64,000 nucleotides of DNA from Enoplolaimus lenunculus (taxonomy: Eukaryota; Nematoda; Enoplea; Enoplida; Thoracostomopsidae). The position numbers and the translations under genes are program-made. The stretch lies in assembly GCA_030248215.1 (NCBI GenBank), contig JASANG010001887.1, forward strand, positions 96,814 through 160,813, read 5' to 3'. Below the pieces are notes generated by a model. It had not been told where the DNA came from, did not search any database, and saw only the letters and a list, made by a program, of their open reading frames with translations. Of this stretch, positions 1 to 12,145 are shown one piece after another. Position 1 is the first letter of the stretch. Every line of letters begins with the position of its first letter.

Positions 1-175
1 AATTTTGAAAAAGCTTCATGCGTAATGACAAAAATGTGCAAACATATACTTCTAGCGTAGTTTTATAGTTCTTAGCCTATACGACTTAAAAAGATATATA
101 AATCAATGTGTCTCTCCACCATGTTAATTAAACAAGGTGTACGGTTGTGAATGACATGTAGGCAACATTTTACCA

Positions 176-665
176 GAGCAGGAACAGGAACAAGAACCGG
201 AATTTGAAATAATTTTCAACACGTCTACATAAAATTCGCGGCGCGACGATACTTTGTAGAAAAACTGTCAAAAAATGGTTTAAGCGAATTTTCTACTATT
301 TCATAATGAATTTTTGCGAAAACACAATAATTTACCATTACCGAATTAATGTTGAACGTTTTTAGAAAACTAGTCAAAAATGGCTTAAGGATGTTCAGGA
401 ATTTCGTCAACACGCTTTGCGAAACATATATCAGGTTTTTAATCTAACAGGATATTAACAAAATTGAAGAAATTGAAAAAATACTCATTTCAAAACAACA
501 ATTTTTCAAACACAAAGTTTCCAATAATTAACTGATTATGAGTAATTTGGCACAAAACCGTAAAAAATCCGGTTCCTGCATCGTTGAATACAGGAACAGG
601 TACCGGAACAGCAATTGAATTTTTAACGAATTCCGGCCAGAACAAAAATTCCGTTTGAACCCTGC
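176..665. repeat. GGAACCGGAATT-type repeat, old copy
   Basis: Starts near GGAACAGGAACAAGAACCGG and ends near CCGTTTGAACCCTGC. The inside matches 5840-6190 (for example AAGCGAATTTTC and GAGTAATTTGGCACAAAACC). It is a diverged relative of the CAGGGTGCAACC family. With the TMEM131 exon at 724 it fills the left edge. Confidence 0.5.
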
Positions 666-723
666 TATAAACCAAACTGCAAAACGTCAACCGCGTTAAC
701 AGCTACATAATATATCAAATTAC

Positions 724-837
724 CATATATTTATATGTTCCCAACGACGAATGAATGTACAGCGTTGTATCAATACTGCCTTCATGTCGCGCAAGAAACA
801 CAATATCAAATGTTGTCGTGCCGCCGGGCTCAAGCAC
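724..837 (-). CDS. TMEM131: TMEM131 exon with the FDIVFLAR motif (last in window)
   Basis: 114 nt, exactly 38 codons. Acceptor TTATTACAG, donor GTAATT. It encodes VLEPGGTTTFDIVFLARHEG then SIDTTLYIHSSLGTYKYM. PGGxTxFDxVFLAR is the most recognisable block of the TMEM131 family. The next coding exon must lie beyond the left edge, because positions 1-700 hold only repeat sequence. Confidence 0.92.
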
Positions 838-3800
838 CTGTAATAATGAAATAAACCCTGTACTCAGCGCAACAGAGCCTCTGTACAAAACGGTCTTCAA
901 ACTTTGAAGTGATTTGTAGGCAAGTTTAACTCATTTTTCCTACAATTTAGCTAAAATTGTTGCATTTATAAATTTTTTAATTCATTACTGCACAGTACCT
1001 TATCAAACCTCATGGATTTACTAAATTTATTAACTTATTACTGCACGATACCTGATCAAACCTCAAGTTAATTATGGGATCGCTTGTACTAGAAAAGTCA
1101 ACAAAAGTCATTGAACTAAAAACATGAGACTGCATGAACGTATATCATATTATTTAATAACAATTACAGCGATTAATTTTACAAAAAAAAATTAAAGATA
1201 GATTTTTTGAAAAATTAACGTCCGGGTTACAGGTCTTTTAGCTCAGATTGTTTCAGATTTGAGACGATTTGACCATTTTGAATTGGTCGTCCACAAATTT
1301 CCAAGGTTTTTGCGCGAACCAGACACCATATGCCACCATAATTCTACTATATAATGCTTTTCTACCTTTTGTTTGAAGAAAGAACAATGGAAGTGCACGC
1401 TGCTGCCAGATATTGCATCGAAACGTATCCAATCAGCTGTCGGATTTGTCACTTTTACTTTAAGCAAATGCGGAATGCCAACAACGCTTAAATCAATTAC
1501 ATAACAATGACATTACTCCAGTAAAGTCATCAAGAAAATGTCATTATGCGTACTACACTATAGGAGTGAAGAGCGTGTATGGTAAGGGTTGTTCTATACT
1601 TTCCTGTGTCGTGTAAAACCAAAAATAAATCGCGGAACACCTCCGTGTCGTCATTACAACCAATAGCCATATTTTCAACTGTGGGTAGCAATTATTGTCA
1701 GTTAGTAATAGGTCATTAACCAGTCAACCGGGAAAAGCTGTAGATTAAAAATTTCGCACTAGTACGATATAAGATCAAACGCAATGACTTTACCAATTTC
1801 GAAACGCGTCATTCCAGAGATCGACCGGATATCCGCTTCCGGTTCAATCCGACATGTTCCGGTATAAACCTGTCGGATACCGGATATGTGTAGTTGTGGT
1901 TCCAAATATCATAAAACTGTTTTGGCACGTCAAAATACTAGATATTTTGGAGCGACTGCAATTCCGAGCAATTCATGAATGAACACTGACATGGAATTAA
2001 AAATGCAAACCAAAAATTAATCTTAATCCATAAATACATATTTTTGCTTTTGCACGACTCAAATACTTTCAACAGTGAAACAAATTTAGATACTATATCC
2101 GGTTAACATCCTGCTCCGGTTTCGGTACAAAAATCACTATCCGGCTCCGGTTCCGGTATCCGGTAAAAGTAATATCCGGTCGATCAGTGCTACACACATT
2201 GAAGAATACGGCAACATAACGAAAACATTTTGATTTTATTTCCGAATGACGGTTGATCGATAAAACACTATGTATTCAGTTGAAAAGATAGACGGTCTCT
2301 TCAACAGCATTATGCCAATTTACAAATATTTGATTGTCAAAATCCGCAACCTATTTAGGTGCCTATGATAGACGCTAAATAATGAAAAAAAATCAAAACA
2401 AAATTCCTACAGCAAGCAAAACACACAAGTATTATACTTACTGATTGCCAAACGCAAGAAACGGCGGATCTAAGATCAGACCGCCGCTTCCGTCACCTTT
2501 GGATGCATCGCTTGAACTGCTTGCTTTGATTTTTTTGCTGCTACTGAAACGAAACAATAATTAATTTTTAAACATAACGTGTGTTAACGACAATTGTATT
2601 CGTTTTCACCAAAACGATACGTAGTTGTATATATATTATATATCTGTAGATTATTTAAAATTGCACCCGACAGCAAACCGCAAATACTTACATACATTGC
2701 AAATACTTACATACATTGATAGCAAAATTTGCGGGAAAACTTATCATTGTAAGGCATATTATTCCGACAAATTTGTTCAAGACTCTTGAAATAATCGGTA
2801 ATATACGTACGTATACCAACTCTACAACGGTGTCATTACGAAGCTTTTCCTTGCAAACACCATCATGATAAGATAAACCAGCCGCTAAAATAGCTGTCGG
2901 TGAAAACCCCTCGCATTACTAGGCAGCAGGCTGCTCCCGGAAATATGATTCCGATTATAATTCCGATTCAAAGCGAGTTCCGATTGTGATTCCGATAATT
3001 CCGGTATTTGCTAGCTCAACAGTTTCATGTACGTATATGCAATTGTATCAATAGCCTTGGTCTAATTAAAATTGTTAACTCGTGATGCCTCCTTAATACA
3101 AAGGAAAACTATATATAACTTTTTTGTTATGATCGTTACTCACATCTGGCGTTTACATTGTATTTGCTCAAAAAGTTAAGTATGTACTTAAGTCGGTAAC
3201 TTAAGTAATTACTTAAGTATAACTTAAGTAAATACCTACTTAGCTAAGATTTTGGAAACCCAGCCAATTTCACATTTCCCACGACCAATGCGTAACGATC
3301 GCTGCTGGCTGGTTAATAAATAAATAAATCAAAGTATTTGCAGCAAACTCAAACAACTTTATTACAATAAAGTACCTACGAAACATAATACGTAGACTAT
3401 GCCCAAAAACGTTTCCGGCGTTTGATAAACACCGCTGCCAAATGCATGCCAGCAATTGCAAGTCGATATAATTGCACTACTGCAACACGTATATATCTCT
3501 ATATACACTGCGCGTATTACACTGCAGGAAGCTGTCGATTCGACGTACGTGATGGATGTTGTTCGTTCAATTGCACTCGAGAAGATTTTAAAAGGGGACA
3601 AGCGACATATAATAGTGCGAAAAAAAACAGGGTCGCCAGCCAAAAACCCAACGCAACTTTAATACTTAATTTTAATACAAAATCAGTCGTTTTGGCCACT
3701 GTCGGGTTGTTTCAAGGTCTTTATGGCAAACACCTTGGACTTGCCAGTGCTTTGTGTTGAATGTGTATATATATACGTAGATGAACACAATGTCTTCAGT

Positions 3801-6800
3801 TTTATAAAACACCCTTGTTTGCTACGAATGACAGACCGAGTGAAACTAACGTAACGACAGGAAAAAAAACTAAACGACGAACTGTGTGTAACTACTAAAC
3901 AATATCAATGCAAGAAAAATAGTGCACATTCATATTATTCTAGTAAAGTTTAGGCAGGCACACACACTAGCGAACTAAATATATATTATGTATATTAATG
4001 TTATCGTGTAATATTTAGACAAAATGGGTGTACAACGAGAGGCAAAAACAATCAGAATCGAACCAAAAACAATATGGCCGATAAATAAACATTGGTATAT
4101 AATAAACAACAACTGGTTCATTTCAATCAGTGTTATTCAACCAGTGAACAACTAAATATCGCAAACATTGATTAAGCCTAAAACCAATCAAATTAAGCTA
4201 CCTACTATGGTTATGATACTTCTCGTCTCGAGTAAAAATACACACATTATGTGAAACCGTTAATATATGTTTTAGTTAGTGAATGAGCAGACAACTTATA
4301 TATACCTAGCAGCAGCGAAACATTGTCTTTCGCTGACGTCTCGAATGATATAAGGAGGCATCCACGACATGCACTTAGAGCTCAAGTTGTAACAGCTAAA
4401 AAGCCGATCATTTCAAAGCTTATACGGGATTCTCTTACTTAACCTTCGTATTAACATTACCATGATGCAGTGCTGAGTGCATATTTGCATATTAATCTGG
4501 CAGGGTGCAACTTTTCATTTTCAGGTTCTGATTCTTCGTTATTAAATTTTGGTCAATAGTCAATGGAAATTGATAAGTAAATACCAGGGTGCAACCGGAA
4601 TTACAATTTACCGGAACCGGAATTTGAAAATTTTACCGGAACCGGAACCGGAAAGTGAAAAATGCATTTCACCAAAAATTTCATTTTAATCGTATTTTTT
4701 GCTCTATTATTTGTGAAATAACCTTAGGCAAACATAGGTATTTATTTTATTTGTTGTATTTTAGATTTTGATCATCGACTGAAGTGAAATCCACCATCAA
4801 TGGCTTATATTCAGAGTACAAGTGGCTTTCAAAAGAAATTCTTAAAAATTAGCAAAGTTAAGAAAACGGCCAAATTATAATACCGGAATTTTTAAATCCG
4901 GTAAAAATTTACCGGAACCGGAATTCCGGTTGCACCCTGGTAAATACCTATCTTCAACTAAGGTTATTTCACCAAAAATATAATCAAAAAGAAAATTAAA
5001 ATGAATTTTTCAGCGGCATGTATTTTTAACTTTTTGATTTCGGTAAAATGTAATTCCGGTCAGGGATGTGCGGTCTCAGTCAAGGAATAAACCTCGGCAA
5101 TTAGCCAGGTTTACATACTATACTGATGAAATCTATTGATTTTTATCGTCATTTTTAGTAAAACACTTCTCTTAATTTTCACCGACCAAAATTTAATACC
5201 TTAATTTTAATTCCGGTAAAAGTTTACCGGGACTGGAACCGAAAGGGGAAAAATGCCGGAACCGAAATTCGTTGCACGCTGATGTGATATCGGTTGCCCC
5301 TTGATGTGATGTAAATGTTTGCACGGCCCTTAAAAGTGCATCTGACAAACAAATAATATATTTTATATACGTATATAAGTATTGGTTTGGTTTCACAGGT
5401 ACCAGGGTGCAACCGGAATTCCGGTTCCGGTTCCGGTTCCGGCATTTTTTCACCTTCCGGTTCCGGTTCCGGTAAATTTTTACCGGATTTAAAAATTCCG
5501 GTGTTATAATTTGGCCGTTTTTTAACTTTGCTAATCTTTAAGAATCTCTTTAGAAAGCCACTTGTATTCCGAATATAAGCCATTGATGGTGGATTTCACT
5601 TCAGTCGACGACGAAAATCTAAAATACAACAAATAAAATAAATATCTATGTTCGACTAAGGTTATTTCACAAATAATAGAGCAAAAAATAAGATTAAAAT
5701 GAAATTTTTGGTGAAATGCATTTTTCACTTTCCGGTTCCGGTTCCGGTAAAATTTTCAAATTCCGGTTCCGGTTCCGGTTCCGGTAAATTGTAATTCCGG
5801 TTGCACCCTGACAGGTACGTATGTACTTGCCAAGGTTCCAAAAGGAACTAAGTTTTGCCGGAACCGGAACACGAACGGGAACCGGAATTCGAAATAATTT
5901 TCGTCACCGAATAACAGCTGGACTCTTTGGAAAACTTGCCAAAAACGACTTAAGTGTATTTTCAGCTATTTCATGATCATGTTTTGTGAAAACAGATCAG
6001 AAACAGTTTATTAACAATAATGAATTAATAGCAAAAACGCTCATTTCGAAATGACGATTTTCCAAAGTCAACGTTTCCAATATTTAAATGATTATGAATA
6101 ATTTGCCACAAAACCGTAAAAAAATTCCCGTTCCTGCATCTTTGCTTGCAGTAACAGGAAATGATTTTTCGCAGGAATTTTCGTTAAACCTAATGCTTAC
6201 TGTGTTGAAACGAATGTACCGTTAGAAATGTAACGGGGCCAGGATTTCACTATACCACACCATACCCATGAACCATTCTGAAAACAGCAGCCCGCCTTGG
6301 CTCCGGCAGCGGCGCAGATTTATGACATACATAGCAGTACATAAGTTACTATATACTAAAATAACAACAATACATTTACTACTCATGATCCATAACGTAC
6401 ATATCGTATAATAAAATACAATTTATTTTACTTTCTTCATAAAACACAGCGTCACTTGAATCATCACAACTGGTTCAAACAGAACAGTAAACATTTTCGT
6501 TTTGTCGATTTAAAACAAAACATACAGTTGTATACGTAAATACACAAAATCGTTAAAAAAGAGTAAAAATACCACGTATACATCTGGTGTGCTTACCTCG
6601 GCTGACAGCAACAAAACAGTCTGATTATAGCGACAATTATTCACAACATAATATTTTTATACTACGTTTAGTATATATAGATACTACATATCTAATATAC
6701 ACCACAGACATTTAAATATATGCATAGATACGTACATACGTTATATACATTACGCATAAGCACCAAACACCTGCATCTATAAAGCGTTTGGGTTTATCAC

Positions 6801-9074
6801 ATTCAAAAAATATGCCAATATAAGAACTGGAATTTGAAATAGAGATTTACCATCGAATTACTGTATTGCTTGGTAGAAAACTAGCCAGAACGTGGCTTAA
6901 GTTGTCATATGTCGATGTGAAAATCTTTGCCGATGCTGCAACCGATTTTTAGTTTCAAATTTTGACGACGCCGAACCGATGCCATTCCAATTTTAAATAC
7001 ATGATGCTTTAAGAACTGCTAGGATTACGACATTACACCAAAATAATCATGGTTATACAATAACAACTGCGAGCGGTTACGAGTTTATGAGTACCGTTAT
7101 TCAGTTTCGCGATCAGACGCACTGACATATGCCAGCAAACGAAACTGACAACATTCCAAGTCACTGCTAACAAGAGTGCAACCGGATTTACAATTTACCG
7201 GTACCGAAATTCGAAACAATTACCGAAAAGGAAACTGGAACCGGAAAATAACGTATACATGCCGCCGAAAAATTAATTCTAATGTTCCTTTTTTCAATTT
7301 CAGTGGTGAAATAACCCCAGTTGACGATAGGTATTCAGTCTATCTGTTGTATTTTAGACTTTCATAATCCACGTAAGCAAAATCTACGTACCTTCGATGG
7401 TTTATTTGCGGCTATTGTCAAGATTTATATACTACGTATACTGAAAAATCTAACTTTTATCGTCTTTTTTAGTAAAATATCCAAATTTCCACCGACCAAA
7501 TTTAATACCTCAATTTTTAATTCCGGTAAAAATTTACCGGAACCGGAAGGTGATAAAATGTCGGAACCGGAATTCCGGGTGCACCCTGCTGCAGCTGCTA
7601 CGTAGACAAGTTTCTTAGAAAAACTAACATACACATGTTACGATCGCATTTGTTGGTTTGTAATTTATTGCACATAACTCAAATAACATTTATGTAAGCA
7701 TGAACTAAAACGAATGAAATAAACTACAATATAAACATTCAGTATTAGTTAAGACTTACCTAGAATTTTCCTGGGCAGATAGTGCTCCCTGAAATACGTA
7801 AATTCACATAATGTATGTAAATAATATTAAGTATCCAGCGATTAAATAAAAATAATCATGCATTATTCTCTTTGATACGTTTTTCGAAAAAATCAACAGG
7901 CATCATTCAACGCCTCACTTCGTTTCGGAATGTTTGTATCAAGCAACTAATCTTGTAGGATGAAAAACTACCTAAAATACTTATAGGCTACATTCAAGTT
8001 CAACACGTAGTATTTTTCACAAGCAAAAATTAATCTGACTTATGCTGAGTGGGTACTGAAGCAGCGGTTTCGCTGATGTTCAGTGATGGGCGGTCTCGTT
8101 CTCGATTCTGGTAGGTGTCGGTATTTAGCAGATCTCGGCTTTTTTACTCTCGGTAGGTTTCAAATAGGGTGGCGCCGATTCCACGATTTGACCGAATCCG
8201 ATGCCAATGTTATCTTGCCAAATCCGAAGTTTGCGTTTTGCCAATGTCCAATATATCAATAATTTTTTATACTTTGGTCATTGCTGTACATGTTTCGAAA
8301 TTTTGCTATTTCACAATCTCAAAGCTTGCACAAAGCGAGCTAGCTATCATATGGTGTATATAGTATACTTGATGCAATACTTATAATTAATATCCAAAGT
8401 TACTCATCTACCATGCCTCAGATATTGCCGAACTATAATGTTTTGGATAACCTGAATGGTAAAAAACAAATTAAATCTTTCACTGTATGTTGAAATGCTG
8501 TCATGTTGAGATATTGAATTCAGAAGACGATTGAATATTCTGTCCATTTCCGAAAGTCATTGCTTGTTTGGTCTTAATAACTTAAGATCATAACAGAACT
8601 ACCTAGTTTCAGCTGACTTTTGTTGAGGTTTATTTATAGATGTCCCGGAGCCAGGATTATACCCGAGAACAGCAAAAAGCACTAAACTTCACATTTTATT
8701 TTCGGTAACGGAATAAACTCGCCAAAACTAAGAGTCTCTAATTTAATCGAGACCGTCTATCCCTGGTTATGTCGACAAAGTAAGGTATTTAAGCAGTCAG
8801 CGGCATGAAATTCATAAAACATAACAACTGAAAGCTACTTGCATGGGACAAAACCATTGATCTGGCTAAGTAGGTAATACTCATGGTAACTTCACATCAG
8901 CTCTCGTATTTTGGCACGCGGACGCACTTTGCTAATTTAAATTTATTCACAACGCAATAATCTCCTTTGACAGACCAGACGGCGCAAGCCAATAGCCAGC
9001 TTTGAAACCTACTTCTGGTAAGCGCTGGGACGAACTCAGAAAATGCAATTCTTCGCCAGTTTGTACAAACGCCG
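724..9074 (-). CDS. TMEM131: TMEM131/TMEM131L homologue, N-terminal part (six exons; both ends incomplete)
   Basis: Exons, 5' to 3': 9013-9074, 7760-7788, 6597-6620, 2442-2543, 1366-1486, 724-837. All have GT-AG borders and all phases agree. The joined peptide carries the family's N-terminal landmarks in order: AFVQTGEELHFL, then LILDPPFLAFGNH, VVGIPHLLKVKVTNP, HFHCSFFKQK, and LEPGGTTTFDIVFLARHEG ending in TYKYM. These correspond to human TMEM131 stretches recalled as FEPPMLDF, PVGMPKMEKVYLHNP, FHASFFQ and PGGNTSFDVVFLAR. TMEM131 is an ER single-pass protein; its lumenal PapD-like domain binds procollagen chains and its tail contacts TRAPP for collagen export. TMEM131L is a paralogue linked to Wnt signalling; I cannot tell which is closer. 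The start codon and signal peptide were not found securely. The gene continues past position 1, since the next expected motif (GVPNPYRLRPF-like) is absent. Homology is near certain; the 24-nt exon is less sure. Confidence 0.88.
1366..1486 (-). CDS. TMEM131: TMEM131 exon, PapD-like domain core
   Basis: 121 nt. Acceptor GATTTAAG, donor GTAGAA. It encodes VVGIPHLLKVKVTNP followed by a strand ending HFHCSFFKQK. Family pattern: the PVGxPxxxxVxLxNP block and the H-F-x-x-S-F-F block appear in this order with similar spacing. It ends in phase 0, matching the next exon. Confidence 0.9.
1815..2189. mobile_element. hAT-like MITE, CAGAGATCGACCGGATAT ends
   Basis: About 375 bp with inverted ends: CAGAGATCGACCGGATAT on the left, and on the right CACTGATCGACCGGATAT when reverse-complemented. 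Both ends are CCGG-rich. No clean 8-bp target duplication is visible, so it is probably old. It lies in a TMEM131 intron. Confidence 0.6.
2442..2543 (-). CDS. TMEM131: TMEM131 exon with the DPPFLAFGN motif
   Basis: 102 nt between acceptor CGTTTCAG and consensus donor GTAAGT. It encodes a Ser/Lys-rich linker (SSKKIKASSSSDASKGDG) and then GGLILDPPFLAFGN. The second part starts the first PapD-like domain, where the human protein has RFEPPMLDF. It begins with the third base of a split Ser codon and ends with CA, completed as His by the next exon. Confidence 0.88.
3176..3243. repeat. ACTTAAGT palindrome cluster
   Basis: The CTTAAG core recurs four times in about 50 bases. A looser set of the same motif occurs at 11600-11715. 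Probably the core of a short inverted-repeat element. Confidence 0.4.
4501..5283. mobile_element. Older CAGGGTGCAAC-family copy, split by a younger insertion
   Basis: The left end CAGGGTGCAACTTTTC is at 4501 and a degenerate right end (GTTGCACGCTG) is near 5283. Between them lies the intact younger copy 4585-4939. At 5064 a CAGGGATGTGCGGTCTCAG end resembles the element at 8081, suggesting a second insertion or a junction. Confidence 0.55.
4585..4939. mobile_element. hAT-like MITE (CAGGGTGCAACCGGAATT ends), intact copy 1
   Basis: 355 bp. Ends are CAGGGTGCAACCGGAATT and its complement. It is flanked by a perfect 8-bp duplication GTAAATAC (4577-4584 and 4940-4947). Subterminal GGAACCGGAACCGG runs mirror each other. 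An 8-bp duplication and CA(G)GG termini are hAT hallmarks. No transposase. Confidence 0.9.
5403..5810. mobile_element. hAT-like MITE (CAGGGTGCAACCGGAATT ends), intact copy 2
   Basis: 408 bp in opposite orientation to 4585-4939, with a perfect 8-bp duplication ACAGGTAC (5395-5402 and 5811-5818). Its inside is closely similar to 10710-11107. Confidence 0.9.
5835..6200. repeat. GGAACCGGAATT-type repeat, related to 176-665
   Basis: Shares with the left-edge copy the stretches GAAATAATTTTCGTCACC, TTATGAATAATTTGCCAC and CCTGCATC. Ends are poorly preserved. A shorter third piece lies at 6830-6905. Confidence 0.45.
6597..6620 (-). CDS. TMEM131: Candidate 24-nt cassette micro-exon of TMEM131
   Basis: Acceptor ATAATCAG and donor GTAAGC enclose exactly 24 nt, a multiple of three. 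Including it adds a Cys-rich RLFCCCQPS segment without changing frame; skipping it is equally in frame. A second AG inside would give a 5-nt exon that breaks the frame, so the 24-nt version is preferred. No family conservation supports it. Confidence 0.45.
7171..7588. mobile_element. Diverged CAGGGTGCAACC-family MITE
   Basis: Left end CAAGAGTGCAACCGG, right end CCGGGTGCACCCTG. The inside matches 5130-5285 (the TTTTATCGTC and CACCGACCAAATTTAATACC stretches), defining a second subfamily. No target duplication remains. Confidence 0.6.
7760..7788 (-). CDS. TMEM131: TMEM131 29-nt micro-exon
   Basis: Flanked by a good acceptor (ACGTATTTCAG) and a consensus donor (GTAAGT). It enters in phase 0 and encodes GALSAQENS plus two bases. 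Those two bases are completed either by the 24-nt exon or directly by the 102-nt exon, so both splice forms stay in frame. Confidence 0.7.
8081..8765. mobile_element. hAT-like element with CAGTGATGGGCGGTCTCG ends
   Basis: About 685 bp. The left end is CAGTGATGGGCGGTCTCG; the right end reads CAGGGATAGACGGTCTCG when reversed. Flanks CTGATGTT and GTTATGTC agree at 5 of 8 bases, a possible worn duplication. Related ends occur at 5064 and near 11370. The middle (8171-8640) is unrelated AT-rich sequence. Confidence 0.6.
9013..9074 (-). CDS. TMEM131: TMEM131 exon, first one recognised
   Basis: 62 nt. The acceptor is pyrimidine-rich and ends ATTTCAG; the donor is GTAGGT. Two bases complete a codon from an unseen upstream exon, then AFVQTGEELHFLSSSQRLPE follows. 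AFVQ matches the region just after the signal peptide in vertebrate TMEM131. The frame stays open past the donor, so the exon end rests on the donor motif and on the phase fit with the next exon. Confidence 0.7.
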
Positions 9075-9162
9075 CTGAAATATAATGTCAATGCGTCAGA
9101 CTCATTGAAAAACGCTACACACTTTTGCTCACAAAAGCACATATAATTATGTTAGTAAGCAC

Positions 9163-9184
9163 CATCATCATCATCATCATCATC
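9163..9184. repeat. CAT microsatellite
   Basis: Seven CAT units in AT-rich sequence just upstream of the first recognised TMEM131 exon. Confidence 0.9.
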
Positions 9185-9189
9185 AACAC

Positions 9190-10709
9190 ATTCCATAATA
9201 AAAGTTTAGCATATACATATAATATTGGTAAAGACAAAGTCATGAGGACACCGCGCAGAAAACACACGTTTTTACTTTTTAGCAGTAACTTTTTGCTGTA
9301 ACTTTTGTGAAGTTTTCGACCATTAGTTTTGCCTTGGTTGTGGACCCCGAATTTTTTATATCAATGGAAATTAATGTTCCGTGTGAATGTTTCAAAAATT
9401 ATCTAAATCCTGAGGATTGCGTAAAAACACTGGATGAGAGGAGACTGACTAATGGTTTCGTATTATGTTGATGTACTATCAGCTTGACCTCCAATCACAC
9501 GTCTTCAAACTAAAATTAACTATTTAGTTCCTAGTGTTCCTACATATTCGGTTACACCATGCTTTCTAGTTATCCTGGTGCTACGTCTACGTAATATATT
9601 AATACTACATTGCTTAATGATTACCTTGATGTTCTTCCAACTGAAACGAATGAGCACAGAACAATAACTGAATTATGAGGGATAGCAATTGCGCGAACAT
9701 GTCCATCGCATACGACCATTATTCAAATCAGTATCAATCAAGTTCTAAATCTCTACTACACCTACGTAACATATAATAAATCGTTGAATTTTGGTACATA
9801 TATTTAAGTGTAATGGCACAAATCTGCTGGTATTTCACTAGTGCGGTTGGAGGCCTCCCATTGCTCGAAAAATCGCCAAAAACGGTAAGACACAAAACAT
9901 GGGTTTGCGGTACCCAACCCATCGTACCTAGGCCGACATGGGAGCTACGTAGCGAGCTCAATGGCAAATTGACACGCAGTAAAAAATGTGTATTCAGTGG
10001 AATTGGAACGGCCGCTGGGTCCGGCCTCATCGTCCACTCTGTGTCACGCTGGTGTTCACCCTATCCTTCGCCCTCCTCTACTTATCGCTTTCCTTGGCAT
10101 CTCTTGTTCTATCTATGTCGTTGTCACAAACCAGTGCTGTATTAATCCTGTCAAACATGTCTTATTCGGGCCAGAATTCTGTTAAATGCCATTCATTTTC
10201 CGGCCAATTATATATATCGTTTTGTGCTTACTATATGCGTTTGCATTCAGGTCTTCGTAACACTTCAAACTGTTCATGCGCTTTCTTCAACGCGCTCTTC
10301 ATTTCCTTATAGGTTTATCTACCATTCCCCTATTTTTGCAACTTCCATTCTTCAGTATTTTCTATAAAATTCCGTTTCTCCTGTCGTACCAATTCCAAGA
10401 TGCTTTCAATGCAACACCACAATTTCTACTTAAATACCCATTTTGCCCATTTATCCCATACGTATTTCTACCGTGCCATATTTCGAAAATTAGGCCGTGT
10501 GAGAGCGTTATTAGCTAGTGCTTTCTCAGCATCTGGTAAAATATTACCCGTAAAATGCAGTATTTTCAGTCGAGTACGTAGCAAATAATGCAATTTATTG
10601 TTCAGAGTCAATTTATATCAATTCGGAGTCTATGTAGTTTGTTAACTCGATTTTCAGCAAATTTCGTAATTTAATTACTAGTTCATGGTACTTTTTTACG
10701 TGTGTATAG
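9190..10709. other. Stretch without a supported gene; possible decayed coding sequence at 10000-10600
   Basis: No splice-supported exon found. On the minus strand at about 10000-10600 several short frames look protein-like (for example KEMKSALKKAHEQFEVL), but the frame is not continuous. It could be an old retrocopy or a transposon relic; no family recognised. Confidence 0.3.
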
Positions 10710-11107
10710 CATGGTGCAACCGGAATTCCGGTTCCGGTTCCGGCATTTTTTTCACCTTCCGGTTCCGGTTCCGGTAAATTTTTACCGGATTTAAAAATTC
10801 CGGTATTATAATTTGGCCGTTTTCTTAACTTTGCTAATTTTTAAGAATCTCTTTTGAAAGCCACTTGTACTCCGAATATAAGCCATTGATGGTGGATTTC
10901 ACTTCAGTCGATGATGAAAATCTAAAGTACAACAAATAAAATAAATAACTATGTTAGACAAAGGTTATTTCACAAATAATAGAGCAAAAAATAAGATTAA
11001 AATGAAATTTTTGGTGAAATGTATTTTTCACTTTCCGGTTCCGGTTCCGGTAAAATTTTCAAATTCCGGTTCCGGTTCCGGTAAATTGTAATTCCGGTTG
11101 CACCCTG
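10710..11107. mobile_element. hAT-like MITE (CAGGGTGCAACCGGAATT ends), copy 3
   Basis: 398 bp, near-identical inside to 5403-5810. Flanking 8-mers GTGTATAG (10702-10709) and GTGTATAC (11108-11115) match at 7 of 8. The left end has CATGG instead of CAGGG. Confidence 0.88.
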
Positions 11108-12145
11108 GTGTATACACTTTTGGGGCACGGGGCCCTTTCCCTAGGTCAAGAATTGTTAGTCAAAAGTTGATCAAAATAGTATATGATTGAGATAAATTAT
11201 ACCTACGAACGGGCTTGTGCACCATGATTTTACACGTATGCCCGTCACTAAAACGAGCTGAACTGCATGTTCAAAATGCGCCTTAGCAGCAAGCATCTCA
11301 ACAATCGTGTTGCCAGTGTTTCAGCATCGATCAGAATCCATACCATAACCCACTTTCGCTGCGATGTGCTGTCTCGGTCTCGGTTTTTTAGTCTCGCGGT
11401 AGGTTTCAACCCGAGACCAAAGGAGGAAGACAAGTGGTGTGGGGGCATGTTATATTCCTATATTTGTGTTTGTCAGTAAACAACAATCTTGCAGAACTGG
11501 CTATTTGCCAACTCTACGTACATTAACTAAAACATCACTAGCTAACTCCGCGTCTTTAAGTGATGTAACCACTCATTGGCTAGGTTGCAGAATCATGACT
11601 TAACTCGACTTTAAAATCAATGTTTGACTTAAGTCGTAGCTATTGCAACTGAAATTTTGTAGGTCTCCGACTTAAGTACAAATAGCTAAAACTTAAGTCA
11701 GAATAAATCTTAAGTATGTCAACTGTTGATTTTTAAGCGAACAATTTGACAAGTTTCCGTATTCTTCAAAGTGTGTTAATGAGGGGTTCACGTTTTAATT
11801 AGGGTTGATTCGACGCCAATATATAATTTTGTGATCTGAATAGCGGTTATGTAGGCAAAATTCGAATGTCACACGATATTAGCTCACAAATCCCTCTCTC
11901 CAGAACTCATCGTATACAAACAGCAATATGTCACATGATACAGCGGAAGATTTATGAGAATATCATATGATATTCCAAAATTCTTCCGAATTTGATGAGA
12001 AATTATACTAGACAATGTAATAGGTGCGCACAAACTGATAATGCTTTTACGTGAGATTTCGAGTACTGAATACATTAAAGGTTGTATTTTTTGCTTATGG
12101 CGGAAATTTATATGTTTATATGATAAATACACAAGAGACACCTTA

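Noticed and set aside
3422-3760. 112-codon plus-strand frame in the TMEM131 intron
   Set aside because: Overlaps equally long frames in other phases and on the other strand, with no splice or family support.
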